Shown here: positions 8,797 to 18,548 of the stretch, in pieces | How positions within the stretch are numbered: position 1 is the stretch's first letter | How the letters are laid out: the number at the start of each line of letters is the position of its first letter | Assembly: GCA_019186825.1 (NCBI GenBank) | Contig: JABARP010000010.1 | Coordinates: 1 to 64,000, forward strand | Direction of reading: 5' to 3' | Length of the DNA stretch: 64,000 nucleotides | Source: Pyrinomonadaceae bacterium | GTDB lineage: Bacteria > Acidobacteriota > Blastocatellia > Pyrinomonadales > Pyrinomonadaceae | The notes under the pieces: model-generated | What the model was told of the DNA's origin: nothing | The model's database searches: none | What the model saw: the letters and a program-made list of their open reading frames with translations, nothing else | Made by a program: the position numbers and the translations under genes

Positions 8797-9342
8797 TTAA
8801 GAATGCGTGCCGAGCTGCCGCTTTAGCTCGCGAAATCTTTCGCGCGATACCGCGTAGAAGACCGTCTCCTGGCCGTAATGCTCTTCGGTGCGTTCGAATT
8901 CCATACCGCACTTTTCCATTATCCGGCGCGACGCTTTGTTGTCGGGATGCGCGACCGCGACGATGCGTTCGAGGCCGTGGTGCTCAAATCCGTGATCGAG
9001 CCACGCGAACGCACATTCGAAGCCGATGCCCATTCCCCAATATTTTTCAATGATCGAATACCCGACCTCGATCTCGCCGGTGTCCTCGAGCGGTTGGATA
9101 CCGGACGTGCCGATCATCTCGCCGGTCTCCTTCAGCATCATGCCGCAGACGGCGAAATCGAACTTGTCCCAACACTCGATATAGAACTGCATACGCTTGC
9201 GGAGCGCTTCGGGATTTTGCCACCGTGAGCCGCCCATATATTTTGCGACCGATTCGGCGGTGCGCATCTCGACGAGCCACGGCAGATCCTCCATCGTGAA
9301 TGGCCGCATAAGGAGGCGTGGCGTTTCGAGGATCGTCGTCAT
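8797..9342 (-). CDS. GNAT-family N-acetyltransferase (RimJ/RimL-like)
   Basis: 181 residues beginning MTTILETPRLLMRPFTMEDLP, the standard opening of Acetyltransf_3 proteins (LxTxRLxLRxxxxxD). Later comes a GYSIIEKYWGMGIGFECAF acetyl-CoA loop variant and ERIVAVAHPDNKASRRIMEKCGMEF, the typical V-A-x-x-N-x-x-S-x-x-x-M-x-K-x-G-F block. It should acetylate a protein N-terminus or a small amine; the target is unknown. The ATG at 9342 was chosen for domain fit and a CGGAG Shine-Dalgarno 8 bases upstream. It sits in the operon 17 bases after pdxH. Confidence 0.88.
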   Translation of the reverse strand: MTTILETPRLLMRPFTMEDLPWLVEMRTAESVAKYMGGSRWQNPEALRKRMQFYIECWDKFDFAVCGMMLKETGEMIGTSGIQPLEDTGEIEVGYSIIEKYWGMGIGFECAFAWLDHGFEHHGLERIVAVAHPDNKASRRIMEKCGMEFERTEEHYGQETVFYAVSRERFRELKRQLGTHS

Positions 9343-9359
9343 AAGCGGAACTCCGGCGT

Positions 9360-10007
9360 TTACGGTGCGAGCCGTGCGATCTGCCAATTGCCGCTTCCAT
9401 CGAGCGTGTAAACAAGGCGGTCGTGCAGACGGCTCTTGCGGCCCTGCCAAAATTCAAAACGGTCGGGCTTCATCGTCAGCCCGCCCCAAAAATCGGGCAA
9501 TGGAACATCCTCGCCGAATTTATTCTGGTAGAACTCGACGCGTTCCTCGAGTGTCTTTCGCGAGGCGATCTCAGAGCTTTGCTGCGAAGCCCATGCACCG
9601 ATGCGGCTTGCCAGCGGCCGCGAGAGAAAATACTCCTCGGAGAGCTGGTGCGATGCTTTTTCGACGCGGCCCGCGATCGAGATCTGGCGTTCGAGGTCGG
9701 GCCAGAAGAAGTGGAATTCTGCCGCGGGATTGTGATCGAGTTCGCGGCCTTTGCGGCTCCCGTAGTTGGTGAAGAACGTGAAGCCGTCGGCATCGAAATA
9801 CTTCAAAAGGACGACGCGTGCGGAAGGCCGTCCGTCGGCCCCGACGGTCGAGACCGTCATCGCGTTAGCGTCCTTTATTCCGGAATCGATCGCGGTTTTG
9901 AGCCACGAGCGGAACTGCTCGACCGGATCGGCGTTCACGTCGCTTTCGCTTAGGCCGGCACGGTCAAAATCGTGTCGAAGGGAGGCAAGTTGTGCATTAT
10001 CGACCAT
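9360..10007 (-). CDS. pdxH: Pyridoxamine 5'-phosphate oxidase
   Basis: 215 residues, the normal length. PdxH makes the cofactor pyridoxal 5'-phosphate from pyridoxine or pyridoxamine phosphate using FMN and oxygen. Landmarks along the chain: DPVEQFRSWL near residue 28, SARVVLLKYFDADGFTFFTN (FMN-binding region), AEFHFFWPDLERQI, SRPLASRIGAWASQQS, and the C-terminal FEFWQGRKSRLHDR and W.I.RLAP end found in almost all PdxH proteins. Its ATG directly follows the stop codon of the DUF1015 gene. Confidence 0.96.
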   Translation of the reverse strand: MVDNAQLASLRHDFDRAGLSESDVNADPVEQFRSWLKTAIDSGIKDANAMTVSTVGADGRPSARVVLLKYFDADGFTFFTNYGSRKGRELDHNPAAEFHFFWPDLERQISIAGRVEKASHQLSEEYFLSRPLASRIGAWASQQSSEIASRKTLEERVEFYQNKFGEDVPLPDFWGGLTMKPDRFEFWQGRKSRLHDRLVYTLDGSGNWQIARLAP

Positions 10008-11231
10008 TTAGATCGGATTCACGATAAACCCGTCGCGAAGTTTCGGTTCGAACCAGGTGGATTTCGGCGGCATTATCTTGCCGGCGTCTGAAACGGCAAG
10101 CAGATCGTCCATCGTCGTCGCAAAGAGCGAAAAAGCAACTGCCGCGTCGCCGGCCTCAACGAGCCTTTCGAGTTCCTTGACGCCACGCTGCCCGCCGACG
10201 AACTCGACGCGCTTGTCCGTCCGCGGATCGCTGATGCCGAGGACCGGTGAAAGTATCTCATTCTGGAGGATGCTCACATCGAGCCGGTCAACCGGGTCGC
10301 TCGGCTCTTCAGCGACAACTCTCTCAGTAAGCTTATACCATTTCCCGCCGGTGTACATCGCAATTTCTCCGTGTCGTGCGGGAACCTTGTCCGTGGTCGG
10401 CTCGATGTTAAAGCGTTCCGAAAGCGTTGCGAGAAACTCGGCGGGCGAAAGGCCGTTCAGATCTGCGACAGCGCGGTTGTATGCAAGGATCGTGAGGTCT
10501 TCGGACGGGAAGAGGCCGGCGAGCACGTGATCGAATTCCGCCGTTGCGTCGTTTGCGTTCGCGGCACGAAGGATGTCGCGCGCCTTCAGAGCGCTTTCGA
10601 GCCGATGGTGGCCGTCGGCGATATAGATCGACGGCACTTCGGCGAAAGCTTCGATCCAATCTGCGGTATTCGTACATTTCCAGACCGTGTGCCTGATGCC
10701 GTTGTCGCCGCCGAGATCGTAGAGCGGCATGCCCTTCACGGCTTCATCAAGAAGCTCGTGGATCCTCGCGGTTCCGTGAAACGCAAGAAAGATCAGGCCC
10801 GTCTGTGCACGAAGGTGCACGATGTGCTGCGTTCGGTCGGCGACCTTGTCGGGCTGTGTTTTTTCGTGGCGCTTGATCTTGCCTGCCTCGTATTCGTCAA
10901 GAGAGCAGCCGGCGATCACACCAGTTTGACGGCAGCCGTTTCCCTCGAGCCTGTAAACGTAGAACGCCGGCTCGTTGTCCTTCACGAGTACGCCGTCGTG
11001 TATCAGACGGTCGAGGTTCTCTTTTGCCCGCTCAAGGATCTCGCTCTGGGTAGGTTTTGCGTCAAGCGGAAAGTCGCTTTCCGAGCGCGTAACGCGCAGG
11101 AAACTGTTCGGGTTTCGGGCGACGATCTCGTGAACCTCACTGCCGTAAAATACGTCGAAGGGCAAGCAAGTTACCTCGCCTTCGTGTCCGGCAGCGGGGC
11201 GATATGGTGTTAAGGCTTTGATTTTTGACAC
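10008..11231 (-). CDS. DUF1015 family protein
   Basis: 407 residues, the usual size for DUF1015. Family-typical features are the opening ALTPYRPAAGHEGEVTCLPFDVFY (the usual form is PFRGLRY...APPYDV), the central IYIADGHHRLESAL and a C-terminal glycine/aspartate-rich half. The family is widespread and often sits near serine or phosphoserine metabolism genes, but its function is not settled. The likely start is GTG at 11231. It is the first gene of the operon leading through pdxH, GNAT, HETGH protein, SDR and the YycJ-type hydrolase. Confidence 0.88.
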   Translation of the reverse strand: MSKIKALTPYRPAAGHEGEVTCLPFDVFYGSEVHEIVARNPNSFLRVTRSESDFPLDAKPTQSEILERAKENLDRLIHDGVLVKDNEPAFYVYRLEGNGCRQTGVIAGCSLDEYEAGKIKRHEKTQPDKVADRTQHIVHLRAQTGLIFLAFHGTARIHELLDEAVKGMPLYDLGGDNGIRHTVWKCTNTADWIEAFAEVPSIYIADGHHRLESALKARDILRAANANDATAEFDHVLAGLFPSEDLTILAYNRAVADLNGLSPAEFLATLSERFNIEPTTDKVPARHGEIAMYTGGKWYKLTERVVAEEPSDPVDRLDVSILQNEILSPVLGISDPRTDKRVEFVGGQRGVKELERLVEAGDAAVAFSLFATTMDDLLAVSDAGKIMPPKSTWFEPKLRDGFIVNPI

Positions 11232-11266
11232 AGAAAAAATTTGGTGCGGAGCAAAAATAGAAAACT

Positions 11267-11749
11267 TTATGGCTGAGTGTTCGAATTGCTCAGCTGATCG
11301 AAGATCTTGTCCTGATCGTCAATGTCTTTGATGATGTCCTGAGCGCTTGCCGCAATGTCGAGCTTCCAGACGCCATCCTCGCGGACGAAATGGACGGTCT
11401 CCCAGGCACCGAACGAATTTTGAATATCGATCGTCGCCTTGTCGCCCTCGATCTTCTCGTTGCGGTATTTGACGGTCGTCTGGTTGTCCGCGACGAGCGA
11501 ACCGCGCTTAATGATGTCGTCAACGGTCGTGTTCTGGGCCTTTGCCTCCTGCTCGTGCATTTTTATCGTTGATGCCGAGAGCAGGATCTTCGCTGAGGTA
11601 TAATCTTTCTTTTTCAGGGCTTTGACGTATGTCTCAAAGGTCTCGACCGGCGAAGCAGGCGGTTTCGGCGTACCGCACGCAAGCAGGATCATCGGAAGAA
11701 CAGTGACGAGCACGAGCTTAAAAAAAGATGTAAAACGTCTTGAAGCCAT
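11267..11749 (-). CDS. Lipoprotein with an NTF2/DUF4878-like fold
   Basis: 160 residues. A signal peptide with a good lipobox (PMILLAC, cysteine at about residue 25) predicts a lipid-anchored envelope protein. The mature part begins with a helix, VETFETYVKALKKKDYTSAKILLS, and continues with strands ending WETVHFVREDGVWKLDI, the pattern of DUF4878/NTF2-like lipoproteins. No catalytic residues are evident. It is 35 bases upstream of the DUF1015 operon on the same strand and may be co-transcribed with it. Confidence 0.8.
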   Translation of the reverse strand: MASRRFTSFFKLVLVTVLPMILLACGTPKPPASPVETFETYVKALKKKDYTSAKILLSASTIKMHEQEAKAQNTTVDDIIKRGSLVADNQTTVKYRNEKIEGDKATIDIQNSFGAWETVHFVREDGVWKLDIAASAQDIIKDIDDQDKIFDQLSNSNTQP

Positions 11750-11807
11750 CTTAAAGTTAGGTCAAAGCTCAAGATTATACCGAAAATAGAGGAGAGGCGC
11801 ATCCGCA

Positions 11808-12089
11808 ATGGAAAGACGTGTATTAAGCCGCGAGGAATTATCGGCAGACCTCGAAGCCCTCAATGGCTGGGAGGTCGAGGGGAATGAGCTTGTCAGCCGA
11901 AGAAAGTTCGAGAATTTTGCCGAAGCTCTGGCGTTCGTGAATAAGGTCGGCGAGGTCGCGGAGGCCGCGGACCATCATCCGGACATCAAATTCGGCTGGG
12001 GTTTCGCCGAGGTACGCCTAACGACGCACGACCGCGGAGGCATCACGGATGTCGATCTTGCTGTCGCAGGAAAGATCTCGAAGCTCTAG
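11808..12089 (+). CDS. phhB: Pterin-4a-carbinolamine dehydratase
   Basis: 93 residues, the usual length for PCD/DCoH. The enzyme dehydrates 4a-hydroxytetrahydrobiopterin so that the pterin cofactor of aromatic amino-acid hydroxylases can be recycled. The active-site block ADHHPDIKFGW carries the paired histidines, followed by VRLTTHDRGGITDVD, which contains the third conserved histidine. No hydroxylase gene (phhA) is in the window. It is a single gene between two opposite-strand genes; its stop directly abuts the end of the next gene. Confidence 0.94.
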   Translation: MERRVLSREELSADLEALNGWEVEGNELVSRRKFENFAEALAFVNKVGEVAEAADHHPDIKFGWGFAEVRLTTHDRGGITDVDLAVAGKISKL

Positions 12090-13085
12090 TTACTTTACCT
12101 CGCAGGGCCGTGCGATCTCGTGTTCGATCTTGAACGTCGAGGCACCGTATGACCGAAGCATCACGTCGTACGGCTGCGTGATCTCGGCCGTGCCGTAAAA
12201 GCAGCCGCCGTCACGCTCGTAGATAAAGACGGCGTCCATCCTCCGCCTTTCCATCACACGCATCGGCTGATCGCTGTATTCGACCCAATCGTCCGCGGCA
12301 AAATAGAGCCTGCTCGGAGTGATGCCGCTTTCTTCGAGCGTTGCCAATAGGCGTGCGCGTATACCGGCGTCATCAAAGGAGCCTTCTTTCGGGAGCAAGT
12401 CAGCCTTGGCGGCTCGGATGACATCCTTTTTGTAGTCCGCGAGCATCTTTTCATAGAGCGGGTGCACTTTTGATGCAAGCGTGGGGATCGTGATGCGGGC
12501 AAGATCATCGGCATTCGATCTAGGGAAGCCGAACGCTCCTGTCAGGCTAAGATCCGTGCCAACGACCTTCTTCTCAGGGTCGGCAACGCTTCGCAGAAAG
12601 ATCGGTGAAGAGTTATTTCGTCCCCAAACGCCGTTGGTCAGCGCGATCTTGAGTTCCTTCTGCTTTAGTTCGGGCTCGGTGAACGAGAGGATGTAGTGCA
12701 TCGCGGTGCCCATGATCCCGGGCTTTCCGATCTCGAGAGCGAGCAGATACCGATCGCCGCCTTCGCCATGCGTGCGGAAGACGTATTTGCCGAGTTCGTC
12801 CTTGAAGCGAATGTAGAGCCAGAGCGGGTCGCCATCCGCGATCTTTGCGGCTGCAAGCGGCTGTGCCAAAGCGAATGACGCCACATCTTTTTTTGAAAGC
12901 ACCATCGATACATCGACGTTAGTCTTCGGCCGATAGACGGGCTTTTGATTCGGGTCAGGCTTCTGCGAGGCCTGCTGCATCCGCTCGCGTGCTCTTTGAG
13001 CCTGCGGAAATTGCGGGAATGCCGAGACGGCAAATGCTGCCAACAAAAGACTTACGACTGCGAAAACTCTGACAAGATAGCTCAT
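12090..13085 (-). CDS. Secreted protein of unknown function
   Basis: 331 residues starting MSYLVRVFAVVSLLLAAFAVSAF, a clear signal peptide, which is why the ATG at 13085 is preferred over the upstream in-frame start at 13157. A Gln/Pro-rich linker (to about residue 60) leads to a domain with VSMVLSKKDVASFALAQPLAAAKI and DGDPLWLYIRFKDELGKYV. The end is YDVMLRSYGASTFKIEHEIARPC. I do not recognise a family or a catalytic motif. It converges on phhB with no gap between the two stop codons. Confidence 0.75.
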   Translation of the reverse strand: MSYLVRVFAVVSLLLAAFAVSAFPQFPQAQRARERMQQASQKPDPNQKPVYRPKTNVDVSMVLSKKDVASFALAQPLAAAKIADGDPLWLYIRFKDELGKYVFRTHGEGGDRYLLALEIGKPGIMGTAMHYILSFTEPELKQKELKIALTNGVWGRNNSSPIFLRSVADPEKKVVGTDLSLTGAFGFPRSNADDLARITIPTLASKVHPLYEKMLADYKKDVIRAAKADLLPKEGSFDDAGIRARLLATLEESGITPSRLYFAADDWVEYSDQPMRVMERRRMDAVFIYERDGGCFYGTAEITQPYDVMLRSYGASTFKIEHEIARPCEVK

Positions 13086-13143
13086 ATTGGATAAAGAGTT
13101 ATGATGCCGCGTTTGCAGCCTACGCTTGCCGGAAAAATTTGAA

Positions 13144-15417
<2,274 letters not shown>

Positions 15418-15515
15418 CTATTTTAGGTTGCGGAAGCCAAAACGTGAAATTGACCGTCTGACGCGGGCTAAACAGGCCCCGACGTCAGCCTTCAACTCGT
15501 TTAAATTGAGGCGAT

Positions 15516-16337
15516 ATGAAAACGTTCATCTACAGCCTGATGTTGCTCCTTATGCTCAGTGTTGTCGCTTTTGGGCAAAATGGCGCGACCGATGTCGAGA
15601 AATGGCGGGATGAACTTCTGAACGAGTCCGGCCTCTCGGAGGCTGAGAACATCGCCGACGCCGCGAAATACAATCTTGGCCTCGTTTGGACGGCCCAGGA
15701 CAACTCGGCAGTTCTCGGGTTCATCGGGACGGATCATCAGCGCATCCGAATAAAGCTCCTTACGGCCGTAAGGTCGGGTGACCGCGACCTGAATACCTAT
15801 GCCATCGGCGGCGCTTCGCTCGTCGGAACGACCTTCCGGAGGTTTACGGGAACGATCACCATTACGAGCTTCAGATATCGTGAGCCGGAAGATGCCGCGT
15901 TCGAAAAGGAACTGGCAGAACAGCGGATCAAACGACGTGCGGTCGTTCTCGGCAGATATACATTCACTGAAGAGGGCAGCGATGCCCACACAGGTACATT
16001 CAGCGGGATCGTCTATTCTGCCGTGTACATTGATGCGGACGACAAGGCGCACTACGATGACATCGAGCTTGGGGCCGACGGATACCTCAATAACCAGTTC
16101 GCCGGCCGTTGGCGCTCGCGCGACGGGAAACTCGACCTTGTTTGCAACTGGGGCGATTATCGTATCCCGCTTTCGGGCGGCCTCGATGTCGGCGATGGAG
16201 AATTCATGCCCGCAAAAGAATACTTTAAGAACGGCTGGCAAACTTACTACGACGCCTACGCCAAACAGGATGCCGCGGCACTAAAAGAAGAACAACGCCA
16301 ATGGTGGCGACAAACCAAACGAACAAAAAACAAGTAA
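15516..16337 (+). CDS. Secreted protein of unknown function
   Basis: 273 residues. The signal peptide MKTFIYSLMLLLMLSVVAFG (cleavage near AFGQ) is followed by a mature domain rich in strands, with FTGTITITSFRYRE and GTFSGIVYSAVYIDAD. A middle segment (GYLNNQFAGRWRSRDGKLDLVCNWGDYRIPLSG) looks like a beta-rich binding or lipocalin-like fold, but I do not recognise it. The C-terminus is charged and ends in lysines. It lies 25 bases upstream of the 5'-nucleotidase gene and is likely in the same transcript. Confidence 0.75.
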   Translation: MKTFIYSLMLLLMLSVVAFGQNGATDVEKWRDELLNESGLSEAENIADAAKYNLGLVWTAQDNSAVLGFIGTDHQRIRIKLLTAVRSGDRDLNTYAIGGASLVGTTFRRFTGTITITSFRYREPEDAAFEKELAEQRIKRRAVVLGRYTFTEEGSDAHTGTFSGIVYSAVYIDADDKAHYDDIELGADGYLNNQFAGRWRSRDGKLDLVCNWGDYRIPLSGGLDVGDGEFMPAKEYFKNGWQTYYDAYAKQDAAALKEEQRQWWRQTKRTKNK

Positions 16338-16362
16338 AAGCTTTATCCGGGGGTGAAATGCA

Positions 16363-17928
16363 ATGAAAAGGTTGGTGCAGATATTGATCTTGGTCTTTTG
16401 TGTCGCGTCGGTCCCGTATTCCTTCGCGCAGACCAAGCGGCTGACGGTTCTCTATACGAACGACCTTCATTCGCATCTCGACCCGCTGATCGTTCCGTGG
16501 GTGAGTACGACGCGTAAGGTCGGCGGATTTGCGAACATCGCAACACTCGTAAAGCAGGAGAAAGCCGCAAACCCGAACACGGTCTATTTCGACGCAGGAG
16601 ATTTTTTTGCCGGGCCGTATATGAGTTCGCTAACGAAGGGCGAGGCTATAATCGACGCGGCGAATTATCTAGGGCTTGATGCGGCGTGCGTCGGCAACCA
16701 CGAATATGATTACGGTTGGGACAACGCATATAAGCAGTTCCAGCTTGCAAAGTTCTCGCTCCTGAACGGCAATATCTTCGTCAAAGGCACGAACAAACTT
16801 CATTGGCCGAAGCCCTACATCATAAAAGAGGTCAACGGAATTCGCCTTGGTATCATCGGGCTGCATGAGAAGTTCGCTTTCGAAGATACGGTCGCGCCGG
16901 TGATGGCAAAGGGCGTTGAGGTGCGTGATGAGAAGGTGTATCTGCAGAAGTATATAAAAGAGCTTCAGCCGAAGACGGATCTCATAGTGCTGCTCATACA
17001 CATCGGCATTCCCGGCACACAATCGACCGGAGGCGAGGCGGACGTCGTTCGCAATCATAAGCACGACATCGAACTCGCGAAGGCCGTCCCCGGCGTCGAT
17101 CTGATGATCACAGGCCATCCGCACAGCGGCACGCCAACTCCGATCGTGGCGAACGGAACGATCATCGTCTCAACTGACGCTTACACGATCGAGCTCGGCA
17201 AGCTCGAGATCACATACGACAAAAAGCTCGACAAGATCGTCGATTATAAGAACCACTACAACTACCTTTACGATGACGAGGTCGAGGACGATCCCACGAT
17301 GGTCGCCGTCATCAATAAGTGGAAAGACAAGCTGAAGGTCATCACTGAGGAGAAAGTGACGACGCTCACTGCACCGCTTACGCGGTCTTACAGCCAGGGA
17401 TCCGGCATGGGGAATATGACGGCCGATGCGATGCTCGCGGCATTTCCGGACTATGACATTGCTCTGACGAACAGCGGCGGTCTTCGCCAGGATCTTGACA
17501 CCGGTGTGGTAACGGTCGGGCAACTCGTCTCTGTTTTCCCGTTCCCGAACACGATCGTTCAGCTTGAGATAAAGGGACGCGATCTGCTTGCCGCTTTCGA
17601 ACACGGAGCGGGCTTGACGAACGGCATTTTGCAGGCTTCAAAGGGCCTTGATTTCGCCTACGATGAAACGAAGCCTGTCGGACATCGCGTGGTCAAATGC
17701 AACATCAAGGGCATACCGCTCGATAAGAATAAGACGTATAAGATACTGACGTCGAACTACCTTGCAGATGGCGGCGACGGATTCTTCGCTTTCGGTAAGG
17801 CAACTTCTTACAAGGCGACCGGCGTAGATATCCTCGACTCGATGGTCAAATACCTGAAGACGTTCAAAAACTACACACCCGTAACCGAAGACCGAGTAGT
17901 AAGTGTCCGAACGTTGATGCGGGACTGA
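16363..17928 (+). CDS. Secreted 5'-nucleotidase / 2',3'-cyclic phosphodiesterase (UshA-like)
   Basis: 521 residues with a signal peptide (to about residue 23). The N-terminal calcineurin-type metallophosphatase domain has LYTNDLHSHLDP (D.H motif), FDAGDFF, GNHEYDYGWDN and GHPHSGTPTP. The C-terminal 5_nucleotid_C domain has MTADAMLAAFPDYDIALTNSGGLRQDL and the stacking-type ILTSNYLADGGDGFFAF. It should hydrolyse nucleotides in the periplasm to salvage nucleosides and phosphate. Its start has a purine-rich GGGGGTG about 6 bases upstream. The purE gene follows about 150 bases downstream. Confidence 0.93.
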   Translation: MKRLVQILILVFCVASVPYSFAQTKRLTVLYTNDLHSHLDPLIVPWVSTTRKVGGFANIATLVKQEKAANPNTVYFDAGDFFAGPYMSSLTKGEAIIDAANYLGLDAACVGNHEYDYGWDNAYKQFQLAKFSLLNGNIFVKGTNKLHWPKPYIIKEVNGIRLGIIGLHEKFAFEDTVAPVMAKGVEVRDEKVYLQKYIKELQPKTDLIVLLIHIGIPGTQSTGGEADVVRNHKHDIELAKAVPGVDLMITGHPHSGTPTPIVANGTIIVSTDAYTIELGKLEITYDKKLDKIVDYKNHYNYLYDDEVEDDPTMVAVINKWKDKLKVITEEKVTTLTAPLTRSYSQGSGMGNMTADAMLAAFPDYDIALTNSGGLRQDLDTGVVTVGQLVSVFPFPNTIVQLEIKGRDLLAAFEHGAGLTNGILQASKGLDFAYDETKPVGHRVVKCNIKGIPLDKNKTYKILTSNYLADGGDGFFAFGKATSYKATGVDILDSMVKYLKTFKNYTPVTEDRVVSVRTLMRD

Positions 17929-18077
17929 TGAGGATAGAGCTGGTTGCAACGCGGCGCGATTGAACGGTATGGATTTTTGTCGTATATCTATCGACAGGTT
18001 TTATTGGCTTATGGGCAGTTGAGGTAGTTATCGCAAACCGAAGATCAAAAAACGCTTCGCCGATAGTAGCAATCATA

Positions 18078-18536
18078 ATGGGCAGCAAAAGCGATTGGCC
18101 GACGATGGAGCAGGCCGCTCTTGTGCTCGAGGAATTTGGCGTGCCTTTCGAGACGAAGATCGTATCGGCACATCGAACGCCGGATCTGCTCTTTGACTTC
18201 GCGAAGTCGGCGGAATCACGCGGCATCGAGGTCATCATTGCCGGTGCGGGCGGTGCCGCGCATTTGCCGGGAATGTGCGCCTCGCAGACGGTCTTGCCGG
18301 TGCTCGGCGTACCCGTCGAATCAAAGGCTTTGAAGGGAATGGACTCGCTGCTCTCGATCGTCCAGATGCCGGCGGGCATTCCGGTCGGAACGCTCGCGAT
18401 CGGCCCGGCGGGCGCAAAGAACGCGGCTCTTCTGGCCGTCGCCATCCTCGCAAACTCCCGCCCGGACCTTCGCAAGAAGCTCCACACATTCCGGTCAAAA
18501 CAGACCCGGACCGTACTAAAGACAAAGCTCGACTAG
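18078..18536 (+). CDS. purE: N5-carboxyaminoimidazole ribonucleotide mutase (class I PurE)
   Basis: PurE moves the carboxyl group of N5-CAIR to C4, giving CAIR in purine synthesis. Conserved blocks: [55 protein letters not shown] and [10 protein letters not shown]. The first ATG, at 18078, gives 152 residues but cuts off the first beta strand of the fold. That strand is encoded in frame just upstream (18060-18077, reading PIVAII), yet no ATG, GTG or TTG occurs in this frame between the stop at 17961 and 18078. The true start may therefore be a rare codon (ATT at 18003 or ATC at 18030) or the sequence may hold an error. The partner gene purK is 3 kb away. Confidence 0.93.
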   Translation: MGSKSDWPTMEQAALVLEEFGVPFETKIVSAHRTPDLLFDFAKSAESRGIEVIIAGAGGAAHLPGMCASQTVLPVLGVPVESKALKGMDSLLSIVQMPAGIPVGTLAIGPAGAKNAALLAVAILANSRPDLRKKLHTFRSKQTRTVLKTKLD

Positions 18537-18548
18537 CCGCCTGCTCCG

